From Symsagittifera roscoffensis (taxonomy: Eukaryota > Xenacoelomorpha > Acoela > Convolutidae): a DNA stretch of 64,000 bases. A program made the position numbers and the translations under genes. The DNA is taken from assembly GCF_963678635.1 (NCBI RefSeq), contig NC_087062.1, positions 74,059,345-74,123,344 on the forward strand, written 5' to 3'. The notes under the pieces are model-generated. The model saw nothing but the letters and a program-made list of their open reading frames with translations, was not told the origin of the DNA and made no database searches. Each line of letters begins with the position of its first letter. Position 1 is the stretch's first letter. Positions 12,081 through 23,672 of the stretch are shown here, piece by piece.

Positions 12081-13390
12081 GGAATCTAAGCTAAGTTTTT
12101 GTTCATTTGTTTTTTGTACAATTTTTAAAACTGAAATGTTTGTCATATTTTTTTGAGAAAAGACGTCTCCTTGCCGCCTCCCGGTGCCGTTAAAAAAACG
12201 CATTGGTTTAACTCGCATTTGAAAACTGCAGTTTCTATCAATTTAATCACGGAATCTTCTCTCCTTGGAGGTACGTTAGTTTAGTACTAGGGGCTGGCAC
12301 TGCGTTGTATGCCTACAGTTCAGAAAAAAATTGACAAACTTTAGATGGTTCGAAAATTCAGATGAGTTTGACTTGAAAATGATCGATTTTTTTTTTGAAA
12401 AAATTTGGATAAAATTGATCAAAATTATGATCACACACATTTTTTTCCATAATCGATTTAATTGCAGCCAATTAATCTAATATTAGCAAGATTTTCTCAA
12501 GATCAAGGTAAATTTTGAACAACCTTAATCATTTCAATCATGCCGAATCATGCCGATTGGATAAGATTTCAAGTTCATATCAAATCTAAGCCATTGGCAA
12601 GGTCGTCTCTGTTCAAATTGAAACCGTTTTGAAATTGAACCGCAAAATTTTTAAACCGCAAAATTTTTCTCAATGAAAGCTTCGATGTTCACCGACCCTA
12701 TGACTCCGAATTCCTTTCAAGTAAGTTTCATCTTGATTCTAACAATTGGTATTAAAAGGGGGTTCACTTTTCCTGGGGTATCTAATTCTTGGGTTATATG
12801 AGAGGGGGTGAAGAAAAATGGTACTAAAAACACGGGGTGATAAGCTTGGGAACCCTTTTTATGGTTTGGGGGGTGGTTTTTACAAAAATCGTCAACTCAA
12901 AAAAATTTTAATTCATTTTTGTTACAATTCGTTTTTCATGTTATTGCTGCTCCATAGACCTCAAAAACAGTGGGAACATTCAGCGATTCGCCCTGATACC
13001 AGCAGAATGGTTTTATTCAAAATATATTTCAGGATGGGTGCGACCACTGCTGAGGGATGGCTATTTGGTAAATGAGACACAACCAAAACAAAAAGAAACA
13101 AATGTCAAACACAAACTCACGTGTGTTTATTTTGTAAAAGCATAATTTCTGATACAAGTTTTAATTTATATTACTTTTAGTTTAAAATATAACAATGGAA
13201 AATTATCACCTCAGGATTTATCTTGAATCTTGTCTTCGCAGAATTTCATCCTCAGATGATCATATCATGGGCTAAGGAGTGCTATGGGGAACTCAGTACC
13301 GCCTGGTAATAACGGGGAGGGTAGAATTATGTCAACATACCATAGATCCTCTTCCAAGTAGACAATTTAGGTTTTTCCTTTTTCAGTTTT
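12081..13390. other. Intergenic DNA with G-family fragment near 12960
   Basis: No gene is recognised. At about 12960-13010 a block with GTGGGAACATTCAG and CGCCCTGATACCAGCAG resembles the junction sequence between G-family units at 19275-19320 and 19390-19430. An 85-codon open frame at 12818-13075 covers this repeat and has no domain. Confidence 0.4.
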
Positions 13391-13399
13391 TGTTCTTGT

Positions 13400-14175
13400 A
13401 AGGATAATCTTTCGTACCTCATGGATAAATTGTTTCATGACCTATCATAGTGCGGAAAATTTGCTTCAGCAACATGCTCCCGGGCCACCAGTTGGGCTCA
13501 TTGCTTCTGTTTCGGTGAGAATGGTATTGAATAGGTCCAGCGTAAGCTTTTTAGGATCAAGAATAATTCAATTTGTGCATTTGGCGATCTGGATTAATTG
13601 CTCCCTGGCCCCAATAAAATAGGACCAAGAGGCGGGTTGAGTTTCCCTTCAATTTCCTTGATTGTAGCCTGGTTTCAATTTGTTCTTATCTAGTTGCTTG
13701 AGGCATTTCTTGAGCTCATTACTCGCTCCTACAAAAGTCTTCCAATTGTCACTGTAAAATGTATAAGAGCTAATTTTTCTGGCTGTAAAGCGGGCAAGTG
13801 CATTAAGAAAAGTATCAGTATTCAAGTCTGGACAAGACTCCAAATGAGCTGCTCTAGTTGTCAGGCAGTTGAAGATGATAACGTAGTGTTTTTTGTTTTC
13901 TTTCTGTTTTTGATGAAGACTGGTCCAAAAAAAGCTACTCCTGTGCCAATGAAAGCGTAGTAATTGTTTTTCTGTGGATATCTTGGACTTGATAGCAGTG
14001 CCATTTTTTGCTGGAGGTTCTGTGCATCGAATTGTCTGGGTATAAAAAATTTAAAACGCAAGAAGAGTAGAATCAGTCCTACACCAATTGTGTAGTAGCG
14101 TTGCTGTATGAAGGATTTGACAAACTCTGATCCCTGATGTACACAAATTTGGTGTTCGTGTTCAATGTACAACTT
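13400..14175 (-). pseudogene. BEL/Pao integrase fragment
   Basis: On the - strand, two adjoining frames (14172-13861 and 13843-13649) give a degenerate BEL/Pao integrase. They show an RQFDAQNLQQKMALL segment (the HHCC-domain end and linker) and a TGV-x-FFGPVFIK first-Asp region in which Asp is replaced (GVAFFGP). These are followed by TTRAAHLESCPDLNTDTFL and FTARKISSYTFYSDNWKTFV, the second-Asp region with damaged NGTNF-type residues. A frameshift lies near 13850. The order and wording of the motifs are those of BEL/Pao rather than Ty3/gypsy integrases. Damaged catalytic residues indicate that it is dead. Confidence 0.75.
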
Positions 14176-15110
14176 TGTTATTGCATTTTATTGCATTATC
14201 GGAAATCTTGCATCTTTTTTCATACGAGGTGCGAACTCAAGACGACTGCGAGCTCTTAGAACAGTCTTTTGGTCCAAAAAGTGATTCAGTTGAACCAATT
14301 TGCCTTTTTTGTCAATTTTTTTTATGTTTTCTAGCTTTTTGATATTATTAGGGAATGACTGAGCCGGATAAATTTGAATTGCGTAAAACTTGGCTTTTTC
14401 AATATCCGCGGTGTTGCAAAATCATGCATTTTTGTCACTGGAGGATAGTTTTTGATTGTTTTCTTTTTGAGAATCCCAAGTTGTAGTTTGGAAATGAAAC
14501 TCATTCTTGTAGTAAGAGTTGAAATCAGCTTTTTTCATGTAGAAAATCGTTCAATGTCGCAAAATGTTGTAAGAGAAATTTTCTTATATCAAAGATGCTT
14601 CTTTCATAAAAGCTGGAGTTGTGAGCCATTTTTTTTTTGCTGGGTTCAAGACCTCGAGCACCGTGAACTGCTGGTGTTAGAGTAGTTGGAACGTGATGAC
14701 ACGGTAGTTGATGATCAATTGATGAGATTTCAGTTAGTCGATTTACCAGCTAACAGTCATTCCAGACATGTAAAGAAGCTGTTCTGTTGAGATGAAGTTC
14801 TTTGGACGCGAATGACAAAGAACGTGCTCCAATTTTTGCAGCCTCTATTTCAAGTTTTGGTAAGCTCCGTTGTTTAATAGGCGCAATCTTGCTTTGGTCA
14901 ATCAAAATTTCACTTTCAGGCCTGTCTCGTCTGAACTATGCATTGGCAAGAACAGGACTGCCTGGACGCAAATGAATACAAATCCCAAATCTTGTATGTT
15001 GCGCGCTTTGCGCTTTGTTTATTCGTGTGAAAGTAATTGTTTGCTATTTTTCTCCTGCGATTGTCCAGCTCAAATTTTGGAAGGTCCACACTAACTGTTT
15101 CAAAAAGGGT
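14176..15110 (-). pseudogene. BEL/Pao connection region, highly degenerate
   Basis: This segment lies between the gag-like part and the integrase part of the same - strand element. It is far too short (about 0.9 kb) to hold an intact reverse transcriptase and RNase H. No YxDD motif was found. I infer that most of RT was deleted and that the rest is decayed RNase H/pre-integrase sequence. Confidence 0.4.
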
Positions 15111-15119
15111 GCAAATGAA

Positions 15120-17010
15120 ACCACTGAAAAAAAATTGCTACTAGTTGAGGACGCCCAAGTTTCGATGTGCTGATTGAAGGTTTTTAAAAAACAGTTCGGG
15201 TCGCCAAAATGGTTTTGAAGGTCCTCAGTGCAGCTTTATAAAAGCAGGGTTACATGAGTAACCTTTGATGAGTTCTTTTGCTTTTCCTGACACGGATTCT
15301 TATAAAAAAGTTACCCGATGAGTGTTACTTATTGTATGATTCCTTTCAACTGTAGCCTGGAATATATGTTTATCCAGTCGTGGTAAGCCATCGGGTCTCC
15401 GTCGTAGTTAAATAGTTTAATAGGGGGAAGTTTAATACGAAATTTTTTCTTGTTCCTCCGGGTTGAAGTTTTGCGCCAGTTTCAAAGTGTACATTTTTGG
15501 AATGGGTTGAGCTTGGTTGTAATTCTGATAATTGAAAAATTTTGAATTACTTCCTCCAATTGCATCTTTTTCCTGTTGACTGTTTGATGAGATTGGGTTA
15601 TTTATAGCCTGATCAAGATGATGTTGTGCATGTAGATTGTATGTTTGGTACCTGTTACCGCCATGAGTATCCATCTCCTGGTTGTTACGATGACTTTGAA
15701 TCGTTTGAAAGAGCTGCGTTTGATTGTAGTTAGCATGATTGAAATTTGTGGAACAGTTTTCACTAAAGGCATCTCCGTTCTGTTCACTGCTTGATGGAAT
15801 TGGGTATTTAAAAACCTCATCAATTTGCTTTTTGTAGCTGTATATTGTTTGTTTCGCTTCGTATACTCCCATGGGTGTCCCTTATCTGGTTGCATGGATC
15901 ACTTTGCACTAGCAGATGGGTTGGCGTTTGATTATAGTTAGGCTGACTGAGATACCCTGAATGACTTTTCCTAAGTGCATCTCTACTTTTTTCGCTTTTT
16001 CTTGAGATCGGGTTGTAGAAAACCTGTTTATGACAATGATGTGCATTTAGAATGTTTAATTGGTTTCTAATATTCCCATGACTATCCAGTACCTACTTGT
16101 TCACATCCAAATTGCTTTGAATTTGTTCATTTGAGTTACTCTGAGCAAAGGGGTTCCGATTCATTTGTATGACGGTAGGGGGAGATGTAAACTGCTCTAC
16201 ATTTTTCTGATAAAATAGATGAAAATTTTTATCCTTTGAAGTCGAGATTTGGATAATATTTCCTGGCTGTTGACGATTGGATTAATTAAACGAAGATTCC
16301 AATGAAAATTTTCCGTGTAGATTTGCATTAACTGTAGGAGCTGAAAACTGAAACGAATGATGGCTTTGAATCAAACGTAAATTGGCTGGCGACGCTTGTT
16401 GTACTGATGCAAGTAGTAGTTGATTTGTTGGTTGAATAGGTTGTTCAAATCCTGTATGCCTTTCTTGTTCCAAGCTTTCTTCTCTTGACTGAGAAGTTAG
16501 AGAGGTCAACTCTCTAGAAAATGTTTCGTTCGCAGAGTGGTTCAATGATATTTGCGGTACGTCTGTGTGTGAGTTTTGGTGAAGTGGCATGTCATTCTGA
16601 AAATTATTTGGCTCTTCATCAGATGAAATGTTCACGCGGTTGCTAGAGGGATCAGTTAAGTGATTTTTTGGCCTGTGTGTCCTTGACGAAGGGATTTTGT
16701 CCTGATACAGGCGTCGATTTGTTTACCTTTATTGTATTAGAACCAGAAAAGCTGGTTAAGTCTTCGGTTCAAGTGCTGAGGTTGTGGGTTAGCTCTAATA
16801 GTTGTCGTGAAGGACACACAAATATCTCCACAGCGTTGTCGTTATCTTCCGAAGATCCATTTGCGAACACTTCGGTTGCTATTACTTTCATCTGTTCCAA
16901 TCAGTCTTCTTTTTTCTGCGCCAAACTCTTCAAAAAACTAATATGGGTCCCTCTTTCTATTCATGACTGTAGGAGCTCCATAGATTGTTTTGTTTCAATT
17001 TAAGCTAGCC
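15120..17010 (-). pseudogene. BEL/Pao gag-like region
   Basis: On the - strand, just downstream of a 146-codon frame (15872-15432), the translation reads LFNYDGDPMAYHDWINIYS (about 15416-15360). About 150 bp later it gives LQNHFGDPNCFL. These correspond to the F-D-G-D-P...W and E.F.G.P motifs of the BEL/Pao gag capsid domain. The upstream frames (15872-15432 and 16635-16282) are Gln/Asn/Ser-rich and contain related HxNxxNxxQxxxxIQxH-type repeats, suggesting an internally repetitive N-terminal gag region. Stops and frameshifts separate the pieces. Confidence 0.6.
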
Positions 17011-18400
17011 TGATTTTGTTCGAGACAATTTTGCAGTTTTGTCGACGTGTTGTTGGTAATGGTATCGTCCCTAGTTTTTGAGAGTCGGAGAAAAGGACGT
17101 CGCTTGTTCCGTTTGGGACATTTTTGCCTCTTATTCAATTTTGATTCTAAAAAAAAAGTTCAAAACTTCAAATGACTGTTTGAAATGGTGTTTGTTTTCT
17201 TATATTTCAAAAAAAAAATTGTTTTTGTATTTTTTTATTGTTTTTTTCTCTTTTTTTTGAAAAATCTATTCAATTGTGTTTAACGTTTTCATGCGAAAAG
17301 CAAAAATCAAATTATCTGTTTATTTTCTGTTAATTTGTGTTTGTTTTCTTTTCCAAAATGCTTTTGAGAAAAAAGATTTCATTTTTTTGTGAACTTAAAC
17401 TTAGATGCCATTTTATCACTTGTTTCCATTTTAAACGGACAACAATTTTCCAAGAACAACGTGAGGAAAACGCATCTACACGCAAACACATTTCAAACCG
17501 AAACAATGGAACGACAAACATTCACATTAAGACAAGAGTGACCCAAACAACAAGCTCATCAACTGTTTCACCCTCTTTTATCTAAAAAAAAAACATTCTT
17601 TGTTTTTTTTTTTTACAAAATTCAAAAATAATTGTTCCTTAGGTTTTCATCTAGATTAACAGCAAATTGCAAACAGGAAAGCTCGAAAAATATTTTTTTT
17701 TGGTTAGGGAAAAAGCAAGTCTGAAAGGAAAATGGCTCAGAAAAGTGGTAAGTATCAGAGGTTTTGTTATTAAAAACAGTTCTGTTTTTTTCTCAAGCTC
17801 GCTCCCCTCAGAGTAGTTACACGCAACTTTTTTCGCTCAACTCGGGGTTAAAAACCAATATCAATATGCAAGCAAACAATTCTGTTTAAATGCAAAGATT
17901 TTTTTCTTTTATGAAGACATGTATTTTTTGTCAGACATGTATTTTCTCTTCTTCCTTTTTTCTTTGATGATGTCCTTGTCAGAATTTATTTCTTAATTCT
18001 TTGCTTTTGCTATGTTTTCTGTAGCTAAATTTGTTGACATGCAGCCGTTGAAATTAATTTTTAAATAGTTTGAATTGTGCAGTCGATTGTTTAGTTTGCT
18101 CTTCACGGTATATTGTCAAAGGTCGATTTAAAAACCATCTGGTAAGCCAGTCTGAGAAAAAAAGGGAAAGATCAGGGATCAGGTGTATTTAAATAAAAAA
18201 ACAGAGTGAAAAAAAGATAATTTTGCTCAAGTTATTCAGCTGACGAAAGGATGATAGTAATCGCTGTTCAGCATTCGCCAAAGCATGTAATGATAATCTT
18301 TCTCATCATCATATATCACGAAGGTTTAATTCAGACTTTTCATTGATATGTAGTGACTTTCAGAGTCAGTTTTGACTTATTTCATTGTTTTTCATGAGGG
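17011..18400. other. Intergenic DNA, T-rich; LTR of the BEL element not found
   Basis: The 5' end of the - strand BEL/Pao remnant should lie here. I looked for a TG...CA repeat shared with the region below 13400 and did not recognise one. No other gene is supported. Confidence 0.4.
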
Positions 18401-18439
18401 AGGGAAAGTTGCTACAGCATCAATCAAACTGTCGAAAAA

Positions 18440-18800
18440 GGGTGAATTTTTTGAAACGTATGCTCTTTTGTTCCGACTTTTGTAACCAAAATAACGGAAA
18501 ATTTGTGCTCGGTGTGGTTTTTTTTTGTCACACAAATTTTGAATTTTTTGCCAAAATTTTATATGTTTTATTTTTTTAAAAATTATTGTTGTCTTGAAAA
18601 AATATTTCACTTATGATCCTTTTTCGCAAAGTTATGGGAGTTTAAAGAAGCCATTTTGGTCACTTTTGGACAATTAACGCGCGATATATTTCGCGCTATT
18701 ATCGCGTAAGCGGAGATTCAATCCGTCTTAGAAACCGTTCCAAATCGGTTGAAGGAAGCTTATTTACCATAATTGATTTAATACTTTTTATATACGAATT
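18440..18800 (+). repeat. G-family repeat, copy 2
   Basis: It contains TTCCGACTTTTGTAACC (18469) and TAACGGAAAATTTGTGCTCG, the core ACGCGCGATATATTTCGCGC (about 18677-18696), then TATTATCGCGTAAGCGG and AATCCGTCTTAGAAACCG. The order is the same as in copy 1. Copies 2, 3 and 4 lie head to tail within 1.4 kb. Confidence 0.6.
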
Positions 18801-19330
18801 ATTGTTTTGACTTTCGCAACAAAAATAACGGAAAATTTGTGCTCATATTGGGTTGTTTTCTTCAGACAATTTTCGACTTTTTAATTAGCCTTTTTTGACG
18901 GAATTTTCATATTATTCAAAAGGTATTGTTGTCATGAGTTTAGAATTGAAAAAGTAGTTCACCTGTGATTATTTTTTGAAAATTCAAGGGGTTTAAAGAT
19001 TGCCATTTGTCCAACTTGGGACAATTAACGCGCGATTTGTTTCGCGCTTTTAACGCGTAAGCGGAAATTTATTCTGTCCTAGAAATTGTTTTAAATTGGT
19101 TGAAAGAAGCTTATTTGCCATAATTGATATCTTACTGGGAGCGAAACCTACGTTCTGTACTTTAGATGGCGTGTGGGGTGATTATTTTTACAAAAAAAAA
19201 TCTCATACTAAAAAATTAATTTTCTTATATTTTTGTAACATAATGTTTTTATGCTGTTACTGCTCCCTAGACCTCAAAAGGCAGTCGGAACATTCAGGTC
19301 GGGCTTTGCCTTGATACGATCAATATTTTA
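18801..19330 (+). repeat. G-family repeat, copy 3
   Basis: TTTGACTTTCGCAACAAAAA and TAACGGAAAATTTGTGCTCA lead to a variant core ACGCGCGATTTGTTTCGCGC (about 19029) and TTTTAACGCGTAAGCGG. This is followed by TGGGAGCGAAACCTACG and the junction CAGTCGGAACATTCAGG (about 19278). Confidence 0.6.
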
Positions 19331-19379
19331 TCATTTTATACTTAAAATGACGTACGGGAGGAAAATATTTACACACTTA

Positions 19380-19900
19380 CTTCATAAACCTTAATGTGGA
19401 GTCGGAACAATTATGGCTTTGCCCTGATACGAGCAGTTTTTTTTGTCCAGACAAATTTTGATTTTTTAACTAGTTTTTCTTGATTGAATTTCTTCTACAT
19501 GATGCAGTAGGTATAGTTTTTCATCTCAAATTTAACAAGATATTTCACCTGCAATCTTTTTTCGTAAAGTTATGGGGGTTTACAGATTGCCAATATGGCC
19601 AATTAGGGACAATTAACGCGCAATATATTTCGCGCTGTTAATGCGTGAGTGGATATATCCCTGTCCTAGAATTCTTTCCAAATAGGTTGAAGCAACTAGC
19701 TGAAATAACTGCTGCTAGGTTACTAGGAACGAAATCTATCACTTTGTACTTCATATAGCATGAGGGATGTAATTTTCAAACATTCTCAAAATTTCTTAAT
19801 TTTTTTTTGTGAAAAACTCGTCAACTTATTTAAACACTTACTACGTAGTCGAAATAAAGAGGGCTTTGCTATGATACGAACAGTCTTGTTATTATTTTAT
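19380..19900 (+). repeat. G-family repeat, copy 4
   Basis: The junction GGAGTCGGAACAATTATGGC (about 19397) precedes a degenerate core, ACGCGCAATATATTTCGCGC (about 19615-19634), then TGTTAATGCGTGAGTGG and TAGGAACGAAATCTATCACT (about 19718). It ends near GCTATGATACGAACAG (about 19868). Confidence 0.55.
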
Positions 19901-21170
19901 TAAACGTTTCTACGGTAAAACTGATGACTTCCTGTGATTTTGTTATAAAATAATCACATTGATGCGCATGCGATTGATCTAACGGGAAGCTTCCGGATAC
20001 AAGCCAGAGTCCGGACACCACATTTTCCGTGGAACAAAACTTAAGAATCAAGCATGATAATCTATCGGTGAAAAAAGGAAACCGGAGCTCATTGCAAAGT
20101 GCTTTCCCCATAATCTTGTCTTTTTGTCCATCCCCGAAATCAGCCCTAAACATTATCAACCAGCAGTTTATTATTTGCAACTAGATGATAGCTGAGCTAT
20201 ATCGAAATTTTAGACAATAAAATCCAACGGTAAAAACTGCAGTGGCGCGATACTAAAAGCGAGCACTTTGGCTTTTCCGTTCATTTTTTCCGGCATCGGT
20301 GAAGACTTCTGGACAAAAAAAAAACAAAAATAGTTGTGGCATTTCTGTTGGTACAGGCAACTATTGTTGTATGATTGCATAGATTATAGATGCGCTTGAA
20401 AAATGTTAGAACACAACCTCCGTAATTTGCAAACATCTGATGCTTTATTTGAACAAACCGCCCTAATTTATGCTGTCTTCTATTCTAACAGGTGATCTAT
20501 GATATCATAATAAATCGATTAATAAACAAATTATGTTACTTTTTCATCCCACAAATGATTGATTATATCTTTTTAATGCATTTTGAATTTCTCTCAGTTC
20601 GAATAGAGAGAAAATACAAGAAAATCAAGGTAAGTAAGGCTGCGAAGCTTGATGCTTTTTTCTCAAATGTACAAATTTCAATCAAAATCATCTCTAAAAG
20701 AATAGGTTCAAATTTTTGAGATCTGATAAAAATTGATCATTTATTTGTGATTTTCGAGTCTAGACTTTAAGTTAAATGCTACATATTTTTGATTGTTGGA
20801 AAATGATCTTCGATAATTGGAAAATTGAAGCATTTTTAAATTAAGACAAGTTCTTAAAATTTAATTTAAGATATATTTCAAAAATCGCTTTTTGGAGATA
20901 AAAAACATGTACTATTGTTATCATTTTCTTGATCAATTTTAATGGTTTCTAGTCAAGTTACGTTCTAATTTTTTTGAAGGGCACATAATCCAGTTCAATC
21001 AATTGTAATGGATTATAGTCAACTTGTTTTATATCTTTTTGCGTGCTATTGTTGTTTGTTCATACTCATTTTGAACAAACGCTAGTTTAATTGTTTTTTT
21101 TTCAGTTTTACTATTTTCTTAAATTCAGCCGCGATCACAATCTATTCCCTTTTCATATGTAAAACCATCT
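19901..21170. other. Intergenic DNA, nothing recognised
   Basis: AT-rich. A 103-codon - strand frame at 19869-20180 overlaps the end of G copy 4 and shows no recognisable domain. Confidence 0.5.
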
Positions 21171-21174
21171 TTAA

Positions 21175-21355
21175 CTTAGAGGAGGGGAGGGGAGGGTAAA
21201 CAGACATGTTTGTTGACGGAGGGCGTAAACAGATAGATATAAGGCGGGGTATGTTGTAGACGGGGTAGCTGCAGCTGGGCGCGTGGTGGTTGGACGTGGT
21301 AGGGGGAAGGGTGTGCGAGGGGGTTGGGTGGAAAGGGGATCAACGTGTTCGTTCG
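21175..21355. other. G-rich tract with potential G-quadruplex
   Basis: The segment begins GGAGGGGAGGGGAGGG (about 21180-21196), four G runs of at least two separated by single A, followed by about 150 bp of G/T-rich sequence. The intramolecular G4 potential is seen directly; any function is unknown. The 83-codon Pro/Thr-rich frame on the - strand is a by-product of the base composition. Confidence 0.4.
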
Positions 21356-21885
21356 GGTTCTTTTTTTCCAAAAACTGCAAAAAAAAACAGATTAAGCGTT
21401 TCACATCTACAAAAATAATCAAATCTCGGGACTTTATGAATAATTAATTATTTTTTAATCAAAATTGGATTACAGCTATTATAATGCGTTATAATGGATT
21501 TCCGTTTTTCAAAAACAGCAGAATAATATGGACTAAATGTCCATCACATGGTCTAAGTTTGCCACCGCAATCTGGCCAAAACTTTGGTCGAAAAACATCC
21601 ATTATAAAAAATTTTACCAGTGCGGGTTAACTTCGACGAACTAAAATTTGTCATATAAAATTAGAATTACAGACAGTCGCTCAATGGTTATCAATGGGAA
21701 AATATGCAAACCAGGTTTCTCGCATCACGATCGTTTTTATAATTATCGATATCAATTTTTTTGCAATAAAAAAAATTTGTTATTTGAATGTTTTTATTTC
21801 GACCGCTCAGGAGGAAGGAACATTCTATTTGCTTAGAGTTTTTCTAAAAAAGTGAGTGCTAAAATATTTGTCCGATAATGAAAAG

Positions 21886-22277
21886 CAATTGTAGAGCCAT
21901 TTTTTGTCACATGTTTCAAATTCTGGTCTGAACTTTCTGAGCTTCTAGCACAGCAAACAGTCATCGTCGATCACCCCCTAAAGGTGGTACTATTTCAAAG
22001 AAAGCTACCCTCCAAATTACGAGAGAACGAGCTTCTATGTTTTACCCCGTGTGATTCCTTACGAGCACTCTTTGAGGTAGTACCACCTTTAGGGGGTGGT
22101 AATCGAAGATGATCCGTTTGCTGTGCTAGAAGCTCAGAAAATTCAGAACAGAAGTTTGTCTGTGTGTGTATGTGTGTGGGGGATTAGGTTGGAACAAGAC
22201 TTTGTTTTGGCGAAAATTTTTATGGAGCTGTAGAATTTTTTTTGGAAAAATGTGACAAGCATGGCTCTACAAAAATC
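21886..22277. mobile_element. Near-palindromic foldback element (~390 bp)
   Basis: The outer arms are TTGTAGAGCCATTTTTTGTCAC (21889-21910) and the reverse-complementary GTGACAAGCATGGCTCTACAA (22250-22272). The inner arms are GAGCTTCTAGCACAGCAAAC and CGATCACCCCCTAAAGGTGGTACTA (21939-21990), against TAGTACCACCTTTAGGGGGTGG and CTGTGCTAGAAGCTC (22079-22134). The inner arms are nearly perfect over about 55 bp. There is no coding content. The right edge abuts the assembly gap. Confidence 0.65.
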
Positions 22278-22291
22278 ATAGTCCCGAAACA

Positions 22292-22491
22292 NNNNNNNNN
22301 NNNNNNNNNNNNNNNNNNNNNNNNNNNNNNNNNNNNNNNNNNNNNNNNNNNNNNNNNNNNNNNNNNNNNNNNNNNNNNNNNNNNNNNNNNNNNNNNNNNN
22401 NNNNNNNNNNNNNNNNNNNNNNNNNNNNNNNNNNNNNNNNNNNNNNNNNNNNNNNNNNNNNNNNNNNNNNNNNNNNNNNNNNNNNNNNNNN
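22292..22491. other. Assembly gap (200 N)
   Basis: Exactly 200 unresolved bases. Its right flank begins inside a 542-bp tandem repeat, so the gap probably marks a collapsed satellite whose true length is unknown. Confidence 0.98.
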
Positions 22492-23672
22492 ATACATGAA
22501 ATGGATGTGTTTCAAAAAATTTTCTCAGTATCGCGACAACCTAGACTGAAACAGAAGAAACTTTCAGATGTTTCATTAATTCCATCACCCTAAGTTTTGT
22601 GCACTTCAAACAAAAAACAGAGGAATTTTTTTTTCATTAACCGAATCGAGTATCTGAGTTCTCCTAGATCAGTATAAAGACTCTAAATATACCTAACTTT
22701 TTGCACTCCGTCAATTTTTTGAAACAAAAAAGCAAAAAGAAGTTTTTAGGAACTTTTTGGAAGATTTCGACCAAAAAAATTTTTTTTTCCAGTCGCGCGC
22801 TTTCCTCTAAATTGTATTTTTGGCGCCTTACGCACCTTTACAAAAAGTAAAACTTTTTGGGCTGTTCATCAAAACTTGTTGTCTAAAATTAGAACCAAAA
22901 GAAATCCTTCGGGTATTCAGGGCAGAAAATTGCTGAGCGGTTAGGCTAAAGGTGGGGGAGTGGTATCTGCTTCTTTCTAATTCAGCTACTGACTGTATCA
23001 GAGTTTTTTCAACTGTGATTCTGAAGATCTATCATACATGAAATGGATGTGTTTCAAAAAATTTTCTCAGTATCGCGACAACCTAGACTGAAACAGAAGA
23101 AACTTTCAGATGTTTCATTAATTCCATCACCCTAAGTTTTGTGCACTTCAAACAAAAAACAGAGGAATTTTTTTTTCATTAACCGAATTGAGTATCTGAG
23201 TTCTCCTAGATCAGTATAAAGACTCTAAATATACCTAACTTTTTGCACTCCGTCAATTTTTTGAAACAAAAAAGCAAAAAGAAGTTTTTAGGAACTTTTT
23301 GGAAGATTTCGACCAAAAAAATTTTTTTTTCCAGTCGCGCGCTTTCCTCTAAATTGTATTTTTGGCGCCTTACGCACCTTTACAAAAAGTAAAACTTTTT
23401 GGGCTGTTCATCAAAACTTGTTGTCTAAAATTAGAACCAAAAGAAATCCTTCGGGTATTCAGGGCAGAAAATTGCTGAGCGGTTAGGCTAAAGGTGGGGG
23501 AGTGGTATCTGCTTCTTTCTAATTCAGCTACTGACTGTATCAGAGTTTTTTCAACTGTGATTCTGAAGATCTATCATACATGAAATGGATGTGTTTCAAA
23601 AAATTTTCTCAGTATCGCGACAACCTAGACTGAAACAGAAGAAACTTTCAGATGTTTCATTAATTCCATCAC
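22492..23672. repeat. 542-bp tandem satellite, two full units plus partial
   Basis: The block starting ATACATGAAATGGATGTG recurs with its AAATGG at 22499, 23041 and 23583, exactly 542 bp apart each time. The first two units are almost identical: I see one substitution (CGAATCGAG against CGAATTGAG near 22647 and 23189). The third unit stops after about 95 bp, at CCATCACC (23672). Such low divergence implies recent amplification or ongoing homogenisation. There is no open frame of note. Confidence 0.95.

Noticed and set aside
16668-17003. 111-codon + strand frame
   Set aside because: It lies opposite the degenerate - strand BEL/Pao gag region and is a shadow.
21171-21422. Pro/Thr-rich 83-codon frame on the - strand
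   Set aside because: It is simply the complement of a G/T-rich tract.
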